Source: Flavobacterium antarcticum DSM 19726
GTDB lineage: Bacteria > Bacteroidota > Bacteroidia > Flavobacteriales > Flavobacteriaceae
Reading direction: 5' to 3'
Assembly (NCBI RefSeq): GCF_000419685.1
Contig: NZ_ATTM01000005.1
Location: forward strand, 124,001-188,000
DNA: 64,000 nt
The notes under the pieces were generated by a model. That model was not told the DNA's origin. It did not search any database and was given only the letters and a program-made list of their open reading frames with translations. The position numbers and the translations under genes are program-made. Shown one piece after another: positions 57,434 through 64,000 of this stretch; the stretch's first letter is position 1, and each line of letters begins with the position of its first letter.

Positions 57434-58054
57434 ATGGAATTTTCTTCAAAACTACTAGAGAAAGCCGTTAATGAAATGGCGCAATTACCGGGAATCGGAA
57501 AACGAACCGCCTTACGGTTGGTCTTGCATTTGCTCAAGCAACCCGAAGAACGAACCATATTTTTGACCCAAGCCTTAAGCGAGATGCGAACCGACATCAA
57601 ACTCTGTGAAAACTGCCATAACATTTCCGACGAAGAAGTATGTGCCATTTGTGCGAACACACAACGCGACCACCAACTCGTCTGCGTCGTAGAAGACGTT
57701 CGCGACGTCATGGCCATCGAGAACACCAGCCAGTTCAAAGGCATTTACCACGTCTTGGGTGGAAAAATCTCACCCATCGACGGCATTGGTCCAAGCCAAC
57801 TCAAGATCAAATCCTTGGTCGACAAAGTAAACGAAGGAAACGTACGGGAACTCATTTTTGCGTTAAGCTCAACGATGGAAGGAGATACGACCAACTTCTA
57901 CATTTTCAAGCAAATAAAAAACGACCAACTGATCACCTCTACCATCGCGCGGGGAATCGCCGTCGGAGACGAGTTGGAATATGCCGATGAGGTGACTTTA
58001 GGCCGCAGCATCGTCCACCGAATTCCCTTTGAAACCACATTCAGAAACAATTAA
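57434..58054 (+). CDS. recR: recombination mediator protein RecR
   Basis: 206 residues from the ATG at 57434 ([20 protein letters not shown]), the family's usual start and length. An upstream in-frame ATG at 57326 would add 36 residues encoded by the intergenic repeat and is rejected. Helix-hairpin-helix [18 protein letters not shown], a four-cysteine zinc finger ([16 protein letters not shown]) and a Toprim domain ([12 protein letters not shown]) are all present. It loads RecA with RecF/RecO. Confidence 0.97.
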   Translation: MEFSSKLLEKAVNEMAQLPGIGKRTALRLVLHLLKQPEERTIFLTQALSEMRTDIKLCENCHNISDEEVCAICANTQRDHQLVCVVEDVRDVMAIENTSQFKGIYHVLGGKISPIDGIGPSQLKIKSLVDKVNEGNVRELIFALSSTMEGDTTNFYIFKQIKNDQLITSTIARGIAVGDELEYADEVTLGRSIVHRIPFETTFRNN

Positions 58055-58077
58055 TAAAATTAATGGCAAGCCGAATT

Positions 58078-58106
58078 TTGTTTTTCTAAATGAAAAGGTA
58101 TATTTG
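58078..58106 (+). promoter_or_regulatory. promoter of the exopolysaccharide export genes
   Basis: TTG at 58078-58080, an 18-base spacer and TATATTTG at 58099-58106, 17 bases before the ATG of the Wza-like gene. Confidence 0.65.
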
Positions 58107-58123
58107 TTACAAAAAAACAGATA

Positions 58124-58918
58124 ATGAGGTTTAAATTCTTGGGAATGGTTCTTTTGGCAAGCGTGCTGTTGACTTCATGTGTGTCCAGAAAACAATTGGT
58201 GTACCTGCAAAACAGCAATCCCGAAGTCCAGAGAATGATGAAGGCAGTGCCTATGCCCGAATACCGCTTGCAAAGCAACGACATTATCAGTTTGAGCATA
58301 AAAGCAATTGATCCGGCTTTGGTCGCCATCTTCAACCCGTCCAGCGGAACTGCTGGAATCCAACAAAGTCAAAGTGAACAAGGCGCGTATTACGATGGAT
58401 TTACGGTAGACGACCACGGCAACATCCGCATTCCAATTATTGGCGAAGTCAACGTGATGGGATTCACGCTGGATGAGGTGCGGTTGAAAATTGAAAAAGA
58501 GCTACTCGACAATTATTTTAATAAAGAAGCCAATATTTTTGTCACCGTGAAAATGGCAGGCATGCGTTTCACCATCAACGGTGAAATTGGCGCTCCCGGA
58601 ACAAAAACCATGTTCCAAGAAAAAGTCACCATTTTAGAAGCGATCGCCAATTCCGGGGACATTACCATAACGGGTGATCGAAAAAACGTGACCATTATCA
58701 GACAATACCCGTATGGAACCGAGATGCACGACATCGACTTGACCGACATCAAAGTGATGGAATCGCCTTACTACTATTTGCAACCCAACGACTACGTGTA
58801 CATCAAACCACTCGTACAGAAAACATGGGGAACGGGTAAAACAGGTATTGAATCACTGACCACCATTGTAACGATTTTGAGTTTGGCAACAACAACCTAT
58901 TTGTTGTTAACCCGTTAA
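58124..58918 (+). CDS. Wza-like polysaccharide export lipoprotein
   Basis: 264 residues. Lipoprotein signal with Cys19 (LLTSC). A Poly_export domain (about 45-140; YRLQSNDIISLSIKAIDP) and an SLBB domain (about 145-235; FTINGEIGAPGTKTMFQEKVTI-type) are followed by a C-terminal membrane helix (about 243-262). It should form the outer-membrane channel for capsule or exopolysaccharide with the Wzc-like kinase encoded 9 bases downstream. Confidence 0.93.
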   Translation: MRFKFLGMVLLASVLLTSCVSRKQLVYLQNSNPEVQRMMKAVPMPEYRLQSNDIISLSIKAIDPALVAIFNPSSGTAGIQQSQSEQGAYYDGFTVDDHGNIRIPIIGEVNVMGFTLDEVRLKIEKELLDNYFNKEANIFVTVKMAGMRFTINGEIGAPGTKTMFQEKVTILEAIANSGDITITGDRKNVTIIRQYPYGTEMHDIDLTDIKVMESPYYYLQPNDYVYIKPLVQKTWGTGKTGIESLTTIVTILSLATTTYLLLTR

Positions 58919-58927
58919 TATAAATGT

Positions 58928-61384
58928 ATGTTTGACACCAAAGACTTTTCGTTTCTAGAGCAATCCAATAGTTTTGATTTCAAAGGCTTCTTGTTTAAAG
59001 CAGTAAGCTATTGGAAACTGTTCTTAATCAGTTGGCTTCTCGCGTTCACCATCGCGTACCAAGTCAACGTGCGAAAAGAAAAAATCTACGCACTGTCCAA
59101 TACCATTTCCGTAAAAGAAGAAACCAATCCTTTTTTTACCGCCAATACCAGCTTGGTATTCAACTGGGGAGGCACCTCGGATAAAGTACAAGTCATCTCC
59201 ACCATGTTGCGTTCGCGTTCCCACAACGAAGACGTAGTAAGCCGCCTCCAATTTTACATCAATTACTACGAACAAGGCAAATACAAATTAGTCGATGCCT
59301 ACGGTGCCACGCCTTTTCAATTGCAAATTGACGAAACCAAAGGACAGTTGGCCTACCAAAACATCAGCATTAAATTTCTGAAAGCAAACGAATACCAAAT
59401 CACCATTCCGTTTGAATCGGGGACGGTTGGAGTGTTCAATTACAACGACAAAACCAGCAGTACTACTTCGGTGCAGCCCACCACTTTTACAAAAACATAC
59501 CAAGTCGGCGAAGCAGTGAACCTGCCCTTTCTGAATTGGAAATTGCAATTGGTAGAAAACCCGGGCATGTACATAGGCAAAGAATATTTCGTCAGTTTTT
59601 CTGATTTTGACGGTACCGTAGCCAGTTACCAAAATGTAGACGTACAGCCTATTTCTTCGGGCAGTTCTATTTTGACGCTTTCCATGCAAGGAACCAACAA
59701 AGCTAAAATTGTCAAATACTTGAATACGACTGTGGAAGTTCTGAGCGACAACCAACTGACCGCTAAAAACCTCTTTGCAACCAATACCATTAAGTTCATC
59801 GACACCACCATGTTGCAAATGGAAAAGCAACTCAAAGATTCGGGAGACGAGTTAAAAGCGTTCCGCCAAGGGAAAGACGTCTTTCAATTGGAAAATGGGG
59901 GAGCGACTGTTTCTGAAAAGTTGACTGATTTTGAACTCGAGCGCGACGGCGTCCAACGAAAGTTGGCGTACTACAACATGTTGAAGTCGTATTTGACCAG
60001 CAGTACGGATTTTTCGGCGTTACCGGCCCCATCCGTAGCAGGAATTGAAGACCCAAACATAACGGTCAATGTGTCCAAATTGATTTCCCTTTCCGTGACG
60101 CGTGCCGAAAAAGCATACGCGGTGAAAAGCGATAAGATCTTTCAAGATTTCGACAAGCAAATGCAAGCCATAAAAGAAGTGCTTTTGGTGAACATCGCTT
60201 CCGCAAAAGCAGCGTTGCAGTACGATGCGAATTTGATTGCCGCCCGAATCAATCAATCAGAACAGAAACTTCGTGTGTTGCCGGAAGACCAACAAAATTT
60301 ATTCAAAATCCAACGCAAATACAACTTAAGCGACAACATCTACAGTTCGTTCTTGGCAAAAAGAAACGAAGCAGAGATCGTGAAAGCAGCCAATGTATCC
60401 GACATCAAATTCATCGACACGGCGAAAGACATCGGCGGCGGCATCATCGGACCCAAAACGGGAGTGAATTACATACTCGCCTTTTTCGGTGGGTTCTTAG
60501 CTCCATTCTTGTTTGTATTGGTGCTATTTTTATTAAACAACTCCATTCAGCACATCGAGGATCTGGAGAAATTAACCAAGATTCCCATTATTGGTGTCGT
60601 AGGCATGAAGCAAAACGAAAGCAATCTTTCTGTTTTTGAACGTCCCAAATCGGCCTTATCGGAATCCTTTCGAGCCATCCGTTCTTCGCTGCAGTTTTTG
60701 TACAAAAAGCAGCAAGTCGAAGGCGCCAAAACGCTGATGATTACCTCGTCGGTGTCGGGAGAAGGAAAAACATTCTGCTCCATCAACATCGCCACCGTTT
60801 TTGCATTGAGCGAAAAGAAAACCATCATCGTCGGACTCGATTTACGCAAACCTAAATTATTCAACGACTTTGACGTGTCAAACGATCGGGGAGTGGTCAA
60901 TTACCTGATCGGCACGCACACCCTGGACCAAGTCATCCAACCCACGTCCGTTCCCAACCTCGATTTGATTGCCGCCGGTCCGTTGCCACCAAATCCAGGG
61001 GAATTGCTGATGAGTGAACACCTCTCGGAATTAATCAACCGCTTAAAGGAAACCTACGATTACATCATCCTCGACACCCCACCAGTAGGCCTGGTTTCAG
61101 ACGCCATGGAATTGTCTAATTATGCCGACGTCGTACTTTACATCGTCCGCCAGAACTACACCAAGAAAGGCATGATCGCCCAACTCAACCTGCGAAACAA
61201 ACGCGGTGAACTTAAAAACGTAAGCATCATCCTCAACGGTTTTGAAAGCAAAGCAAAATACGGCTATGGATACGGTTACGGATATGGCTACGGATACGGA
61301 GCCTATGAAAATGGCTACCACGAAGAAGAAGTAGTGAAGGGCCCAAGATGGCAGAAATGGCTGAGAAGAGGGAAGAAGTTGTAG
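58928..61384 (+). CDS. Wzc/GumC-like polysaccharide co-polymerase with tyrosine autokinase domain
   Basis: 818 residues. Wzz domain with a first helix (about 29-46) and a long periplasmic coiled segment, a second helix (about 514-537), then a BY-kinase with Walker A SVSGEGKT (about 609-616), Walker A' VGLDLRKP and Walker B IILDTPPVGLVSD. The tail (about 778-800) has repeated Tyr-Gly pairs (YGYGYGYGYGYGYG) plus YENGYHEEE, the likely autophosphorylation cluster. It sets chain length and drives export with the Wza-like gene. Its stop codon lies inside a GTTGTAG heptad array. Confidence 0.95.
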   Translation: MFDTKDFSFLEQSNSFDFKGFLFKAVSYWKLFLISWLLAFTIAYQVNVRKEKIYALSNTISVKEETNPFFTANTSLVFNWGGTSDKVQVISTMLRSRSHNEDVVSRLQFYINYYEQGKYKLVDAYGATPFQLQIDETKGQLAYQNISIKFLKANEYQITIPFESGTVGVFNYNDKTSSTTSVQPTTFTKTYQVGEAVNLPFLNWKLQLVENPGMYIGKEYFVSFSDFDGTVASYQNVDVQPISSGSSILTLSMQGTNKAKIVKYLNTTVEVLSDNQLTAKNLFATNTIKFIDTTMLQMEKQLKDSGDELKAFRQGKDVFQLENGGATVSEKLTDFELERDGVQRKLAYYNMLKSYLTSSTDFSALPAPSVAGIEDPNITVNVSKLISLSVTRAEKAYAVKSDKIFQDFDKQMQAIKEVLLVNIASAKAALQYDANLIAARINQSEQKLRVLPEDQQNLFKIQRKYNLSDNIYSSFLAKRNEAEIVKAANVSDIKFIDTAKDIGGGIIGPKTGVNYILAFFGGFLAPFLFVLVLFLLNNSIQHIEDLEKLTKIPIIGVVGMKQNESNLSVFERPKSALSESFRAIRSSLQFLYKKQQVEGAKTLMITSSVSGEGKTFCSINIATVFALSEKKTIIVGLDLRKPKLFNDFDVSNDRGVVNYLIGTHTLDQVIQPTSVPNLDLIAAGPLPPNPGELLMSEHLSELINRLKETYDYIILDTPPVGLVSDAMELSNYADVVLYIVRQNYTKKGMIAQLNLRNKRGELKNVSIILNGFESKAKYGYGYGYGYGYGYGAYENGYHEEEVVKGPRWQKWLRRGKKL

Positions 61385-61426
61385 GTTGTAGGTTCTATGT
61401 TGTAAGTTGTAGGTTGTAAGTTTTTG
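61378..61426 (+). repeat. heptanucleotide array F (GTTGTAG) at the wzc-like stop codon
   Basis: GTTGTAG x2, GTTCTAT, GTTGTAA, GTTGTAG, GTTGTAA, GTTTTTG, seven units in phase. The first unit contains the last codon and stop of the kinase gene. GAGCAACAA follows, the reverse complement of the TTGCTC lead of the composite repeats. Confidence 0.75.
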
Positions 61427-61520
61427 AGCAACAAACCTGCTAAGTGATGGCTGTTTACTTATGCAACAAAATGAAATTGCAGCGACATTAGTACTCTTTC
61501 TTTTAAAGTATTTGGATTGC

Positions 61521-61555
61521 GTTTTGTCACCCTGGATTAGTTTCAGGGTCTCAAC
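61521..61555. repeat. REP-like hairpin element, copy 2
   Basis: GTTTTGTCACCCTGGATTAG followed by TTTCAGGGTCTCAAC. The stem has one G-T change compared with the other copies. Confidence 0.7.
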
Positions 61556-61580
61556 GATATTTCATTTGAATTATGAATTA

Positions 61581-61630
61581 TGAATTTGTACGTTTTGTCA
61601 CCCTGAATTCATTTCAGGGTCTCAACGATA
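61581..61630. repeat. REP-like hairpin element, copy 3
   Basis: GAATTTGTACGTTTTGTC, stem ACCCTGAA / TTCAGGGT with loop TTCAT, CTCAACGATAT. Copies 2 and 3 share the following CGATATTT as well, so they arose as a local duplication. Confidence 0.75.
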
Positions 61631-61712
61631 TTTGATAAATCCGAATTCTTTTTCAATCATTCTCCCTTTCTATCTTTCTGTCTTTCAATCCTTCAATCCA
61701 TTTCTGCCTGAT

Positions 61713-61806
61713 CACTCACAACCTCCAACAATCCAAAACCTCTTCCGGAAGACAACAATCCAAAACTGTCAACAGACAACAGACAACAGACAACTGTCAA
61801 CTTCCT
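61713..61806 (+). repeat. composite ~90-bp repeat, copy 2
   Basis: CTCACAACCTCCAACAATCC, AAAACCTCTTCCGG, AAGACAACAATCCAAAA, then heptads CTGTCAA, CAGACAA x3, CTGTCAA, CTTCCTC. Directly before it are octanucleotide runs of the CTTTCTAT / CTTTCAAT type (61668-61700). Confidence 0.75.
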
Positions 61807-61830
61807 CCATCTTTCAATCCTAAACCCTTC

Positions 61831-61915
61831 TAGGCTTGACTTTTTTGTTGCTTTCTGTGCCAGGCCTAAAAGTAAAGATTACGATAAAGAAAAGGTTTTG
61901 TAGTGTAAAGCTTTT
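61831..61915 (+). repeat. ~85-bp direct repeat, left copy
   Basis: Begins TAGGCTTGACTTTTTTGTTG and continues through AGTAAAGATTA and GTGTAAAG. It matches 62083-62167 with scattered differences. The two copies bracket a nested-hairpin segment. Confidence 0.65.
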
Positions 61916-61987
61916 AATTAATATAAAGAAAAGGGATGCTCTTCGGAACATGATTTTTCTTCGCCATTAGACTATGGCAGTCGGGCC

Positions 61988-62068
61988 CCTGCACCCTGAA
62001 AGGGCGTAGAATCAAAAGCTGTTTGACCACAGGGAGTTCTTTTGATTTAGTCCTTGAAGGTGTGCAGG
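61988..62068. repeat. nested inverted repeat between the 85-bp direct repeats
   Basis: Outer arms CCTGCAC (61988-61994) / GTGCAGG (62062-62068) and inner arms AATCAAAAG (62010-62018) / CTTTTGATT (62039-62047) pair around a 20-base loop. Together with the flanking direct repeats this looks like a small non-coding mobile element or structured RNA. No protein-coding frame of note lies here. Confidence 0.5.
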
Positions 62069-62082
62069 TCGACGAATAGTCC

Positions 62083-62167
62083 TAGGCTTGACTTTTTTGT
62101 TACTTTTTGTGTCAAGACAAAAAGTAAAGATTAGCTGAAGAAAAACGTATAGCAGGTGTAAAGTTTC
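62083..62167 (+). repeat. ~85-bp direct repeat, right copy
   Basis: Begins TAGGCTTGACTTTTTTGTTA; contains the inner palindrome ACTTTTTGT / ACAAAAAGT around GTCAAG. See left copy at 61831. Confidence 0.65.
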
Positions 62168-62208
62168 AAACAATCATAAATTAACAACCACTATCATGCT
62201 CATCAACG

Positions 62209-62288
62209 TTGCTCAAACCTACAACTACTCAAAATCTCCTCCGGAAGACAACAATCCAAAACTGTCAACCGACAACTGTGAACTTCCT
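62209..62288 (+). repeat. composite ~90-bp repeat, copy 3
   Basis: TTGCTCAAACCTACAACTAC, TCAAAATCTCCTCCGG, AAGACAACAATCCAAAA, then heptads CTGTCAA, CCGACAA, CTGTGAA, CTTCCTT. One CCTACAA unit fewer than copy 1. Confidence 0.75.
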
Positions 62289-62300
62289 TCACGCTGACGA

Positions 62301-62411
62301 ATCCCGAGGCTTCGGGAAGGATCCCTGCGTTCGTGCGGCCTCTTGTCGAAAAATCCTATTTTTATAAAAAAAATACCAATCCTCACGCAGAGATCCCTCG
62401 TACCTCGGGAT
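62301..62411. repeat. MITE-like inverted repeat with GC-rich arms
   Basis: Left arm ATCCCGAGG...GGATCCCTGCGT (62301-62330) and right arm ACGCAGAGATCC...CCTCGGGAT (62385-62411) are imperfect reverse complements. They enclose about 54 AT-rich bases. Each arm also has an inner CCCGA / TCGGG palindrome. No target-site duplication was recognised. Confidence 0.55.
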
Positions 62412-62436
62412 GACAAATGTTGGGTTGTTACTCGGT

Positions 62437-62602
62437 TTGTTGCTCAAAACCTTAAACCTTAAACCTGGAACATTTCGCATAATATTGCTCAAACCTACAA
62501 CGTACAACCCACAACCTACAACAATCGAAAATCTCCTCCGGAAGACAACCATCCAAAACTGTCAACCGACAACTGTGAACTGACCACTATCAACTTCCTT
62601 TC
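62437..62602 (+). repeat. composite ~90-bp repeat, copy 4, preceded by a CCTTAAA array
   Basis: GTTGCTCAAAACCTTAAACC and TTAAACC at 62437-62465, then at 62484 TTGCTCAAA with CCTACAA, CGTACAA, CCCACAA, CCTACAA, the CTCCTCCGGAAGACAAC core, and heptads CTGTCAA, CCGACAA, CTGTGAA. It shows the CCTTAAA and CCTACAA arrays share the same TTGCTCAAA lead. Confidence 0.75.
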
Positions 62603-62608
62603 ACAAAA

Positions 62609-62685
62609 AATACCTCCCCGTTCAAAAGGTATTAACGAAGTTTTAAAAAAAGAAAGGGTGGAATATGAATATAATAATATCTTTG
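62609..62685 (+). promoter_or_regulatory. upstream region of the UDP-glucose dehydrogenase gene
   Basis: TATCTTTG at 62678-62685 is the probable -7 element, 48 bases before the ATG at 62734. A 7-bp inverted repeat AATACCT / AGGTATT (62609-62615 and 62627-62633) lies about 45 bases upstream of it and could be an operator. Confidence 0.45.
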
Positions 62686-62733
62686 CAAAATGGTAAGCGT
62701 TTATAGTGCTTCCGAAAACAAGAAGAAAAAAGT

Positions 62734-64000
62734 ATGAATATAAAATCAATTTGTTGCATTGGAGCGGGTTACGTAGGTGGGCCAACGATGGCGATTATCG
62801 CTGCAAAATGTCCCCACATAAAAGTAACCGTAGTCGATTTAAACGAGGCACGCATCGCCGCTTGGAACGATGCAGATGTTACTAAAATTCCCATTTACGA
62901 ACCCGGTTTGAGCGACATCGTTGCCGAAGCACGCGGACGCAATCTCTTTTTCTCCACGAACGTAGACCAGGCAATTGATGAAGCAGATATGATTTTCATA
63001 TCTGTAAATACACCTACCAAGACTTACGGAATAGGAAAAGGAATGGCGGCCGATTTGAAGTACATCGAATTGTGTGCACGACAAATTGCCTCCGTGTCAA
63101 AGACAGACAAGATCGTAGTGGAAAAATCAACTCTGCCTGTAAGAACGGCAGAAGCGATTAAAAATATATTACAAAACACCGGAAATGGAGTGAAATTCCA
63201 AATCCTATCCAACCCCGAATTCCTTGCGGAAGGAACAGCTGTGACAGATTTACTGAATCCCGACCGCGTCCTAATCGGAGGAGATGGCGATGCAGAAGGA
63301 CAAGAAGCTGTAAATGCGCTAGAGGCAATTTACGCCAATTGGATCAGCAGAGACCGCATCTTGACAACCAACTTATGGAGTTCCGAGTTGTCAAAATTAA
63401 CTGCAAACGCATTTTTAGCACAAAGAGTATCGTCCATCAACGCGATGTCGGAACTCTGCGAAAAAACAGGAGCCGACGTCAATGAAGTCGCACGAGCCAT
63501 TGGAATGGACAGCCGAATAGGCCCAAAATTCTTAAAAGCATCAGTGGGTTTCGGAGGTTCATGCTTCCAAAAAGACATCTTGAATTTAGTGTATATTGCG
63601 AAATCGTATGCCCTTAATGAGGTGGCGGACTATTGGGAACAGGTCATCATCATGAACGACCACCAAAAGCGCCGTTTTGCCAACACCATTGTTTCCACAT
63701 TATACAACACCGTTTCAGGAAAGAAAATTGCATTCTTAGGCTGGGCCTTCAAAAAAGACACCAATGATACGCGTGAATCAGCTGCCATTTATGTAGCCGA
63801 TTACCTGCTGAACGAACAAGCACATGTAGCCGTATTCGACCCGCAAGTACAGGAGTTGCAAATGCAAAGCGACCTGAATTACCTTGCTACACGCTCCGAA
63901 AAAGAAAATGCAAGCGGAATTACAGTCCAGCAAGATCCTTACGAAGCCTGCAAAGACGCACATGCCATAGCCGTACTAACCGAATGGGACGAATTCAAGT
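62734..64000 (+). CDS. UDP-glucose 6-dehydrogenase, eukaryotic-type sequence (partial, C-terminus beyond window)
   Basis: 422 codons are present from the ATG at 62734 and the frame is open at the end. Rossmann motif [10 protein letters not shown] (8-17), [31 protein letters not shown], the catalytic Cys in [10 protein letters not shown] and [12 protein letters not shown] follow in order. It oxidises UDP-glucose to UDP-glucuronate, a precursor for exopolysaccharide, in keeping with the export genes upstream. The text follows animal and plant enzymes (about 480-495 residues) more closely than the shorter bacterial Ugd. The missing part should be some tens of residues. Confidence 0.93.
   Translation, partial: MNIKSICCIGAGYVGGPTMAIIAAKCPHIKVTVVDLNEARIAAWNDADVTKIPIYEPGLSDIVAEARGRNLFFSTNVDQAIDEADMIFISVNTPTKTYGIGKGMAADLKYIELCARQIASVSKTDKIVVEKSTLPVRTAEAIKNILQNTGNGVKFQILSNPEFLAEGTAVTDLLNPDRVLIGGDGDAEGQEAVNALEAIYANWISRDRILTTNLWSSELSKLTANAFLAQRVSSINAMSELCEKTGADVNEVARAIGMDSRIGPKFLKASVGFGGSCFQKDILNLVYIAKSYALNEVADYWEQVIIMNDHQKRRFANTIVSTLYNTVSGKKIAFLGWAFKKDTNDTRESAAIYVADYLLNEQAHVAVFDPQVQELQMQSDLNYLATRSEKENASGITVQQDPYEACKDAHAIAVLTEWDEFK

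Noticed and set aside
61632..61823. Plus-strand ORF of 63 codons in the repeat-rich gap
   Set aside because: Composed of octanucleotide and composite repeat sequence; translation is low-complexity.
62225..62552. Minus-strand ORFs of 63-87 codons over the composite repeats
   Set aside because: They are translations of the repeats (recurring QLSVDSFG text) and have no other support.

Overview
The window reads as chromosomal DNA of a member of the Flavobacteriaceae (Bacteroidota), most like Flavobacterium. The evidence is a SusC/SusD pair, two proteins with type IX secretion (T9SS) C-terminal sorting domains, the -7 promoter motif TAnnTTTG before many genes, a lipoprotein export signal (Cys-Ser-Asp-Glu-Asp), and a fused str-S10-spc-alpha ribosomal cluster with rpsJ directly after fusA and neither tuf nor adk/map inside.

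Layout. 1-5.7 kb (minus): a partial SusD-like lipoprotein, its SusC-like TonB-dependent receptor and an Omp85/BamA-like protein. 6.0-23.4 kb (plus): 31 translation and transcription genes from rpsL to rplQ. Internal promoters or structured gaps lie before rplC, rpsH and rpsD, and a strong terminator follows rplQ. 23.4-33.2 kb: a CPBP protease, carA and, further on, eno. Between carA and eno lies an AT-rich accessory stretch with a tandem pair of secreted paralogues, an M28 peptidase, a ParE/RelE-type toxin-antitoxin pair and unknown genes. 33.7-41.0 kb: a LytS/LytTR-type two-component pair, a large T9SS leucine-rich-repeat protein and citrate synthase. 41.3-43.7 kb: two amidinotransferase-superfamily hydrolases (DDAH-like and CtlX) around a four-helix-bundle (23S IVP-type) gene. 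43.9-54 kb (mostly minus): a YbjT-like SDR with MarC, a CoA-binding protein, a thioredoxin-ApbE-DUF4266-DUF3570 operon (a probable extracytoplasmic flavinylation/redox unit), a multi-PAS protein with a DHp segment but no ATPase domain, and a sodium:solute symporter. 54.5-64 kb (plus): a T9SS adhesin-like protein, recR, and the start of an exopolysaccharide locus (Wza-like exporter, Wzc-like tyrosine kinase, UDP-glucose 6-dehydrogenase running off the window).

The least explained material is intergenic. (1) Two diverged copies of a ~95-nt element, at 31698-31794 (+) and 23512-23602 (-), share flanks but differ in hairpin sequence, which suggests a structured RNA. (2) Degenerate heptanucleotide arrays, one of them 13 consecutive units that all start with TCT, sit at gene boundaries; in at least two cases they contain the stop codon of the adjacent gene. 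(3) A ~90-bp composite repeat occurs four times between 57.3 and 62.6 kb. (4) REP-like hairpins show compensatory stem changes. (5) Inverted repeats surround the internal promoters of the ribosomal cluster.

There are no tRNA or rRNA genes, no CRISPR array, no transposase and no recognisable prophage in the window. Everything here comes from reading the sequence; no database search was run.
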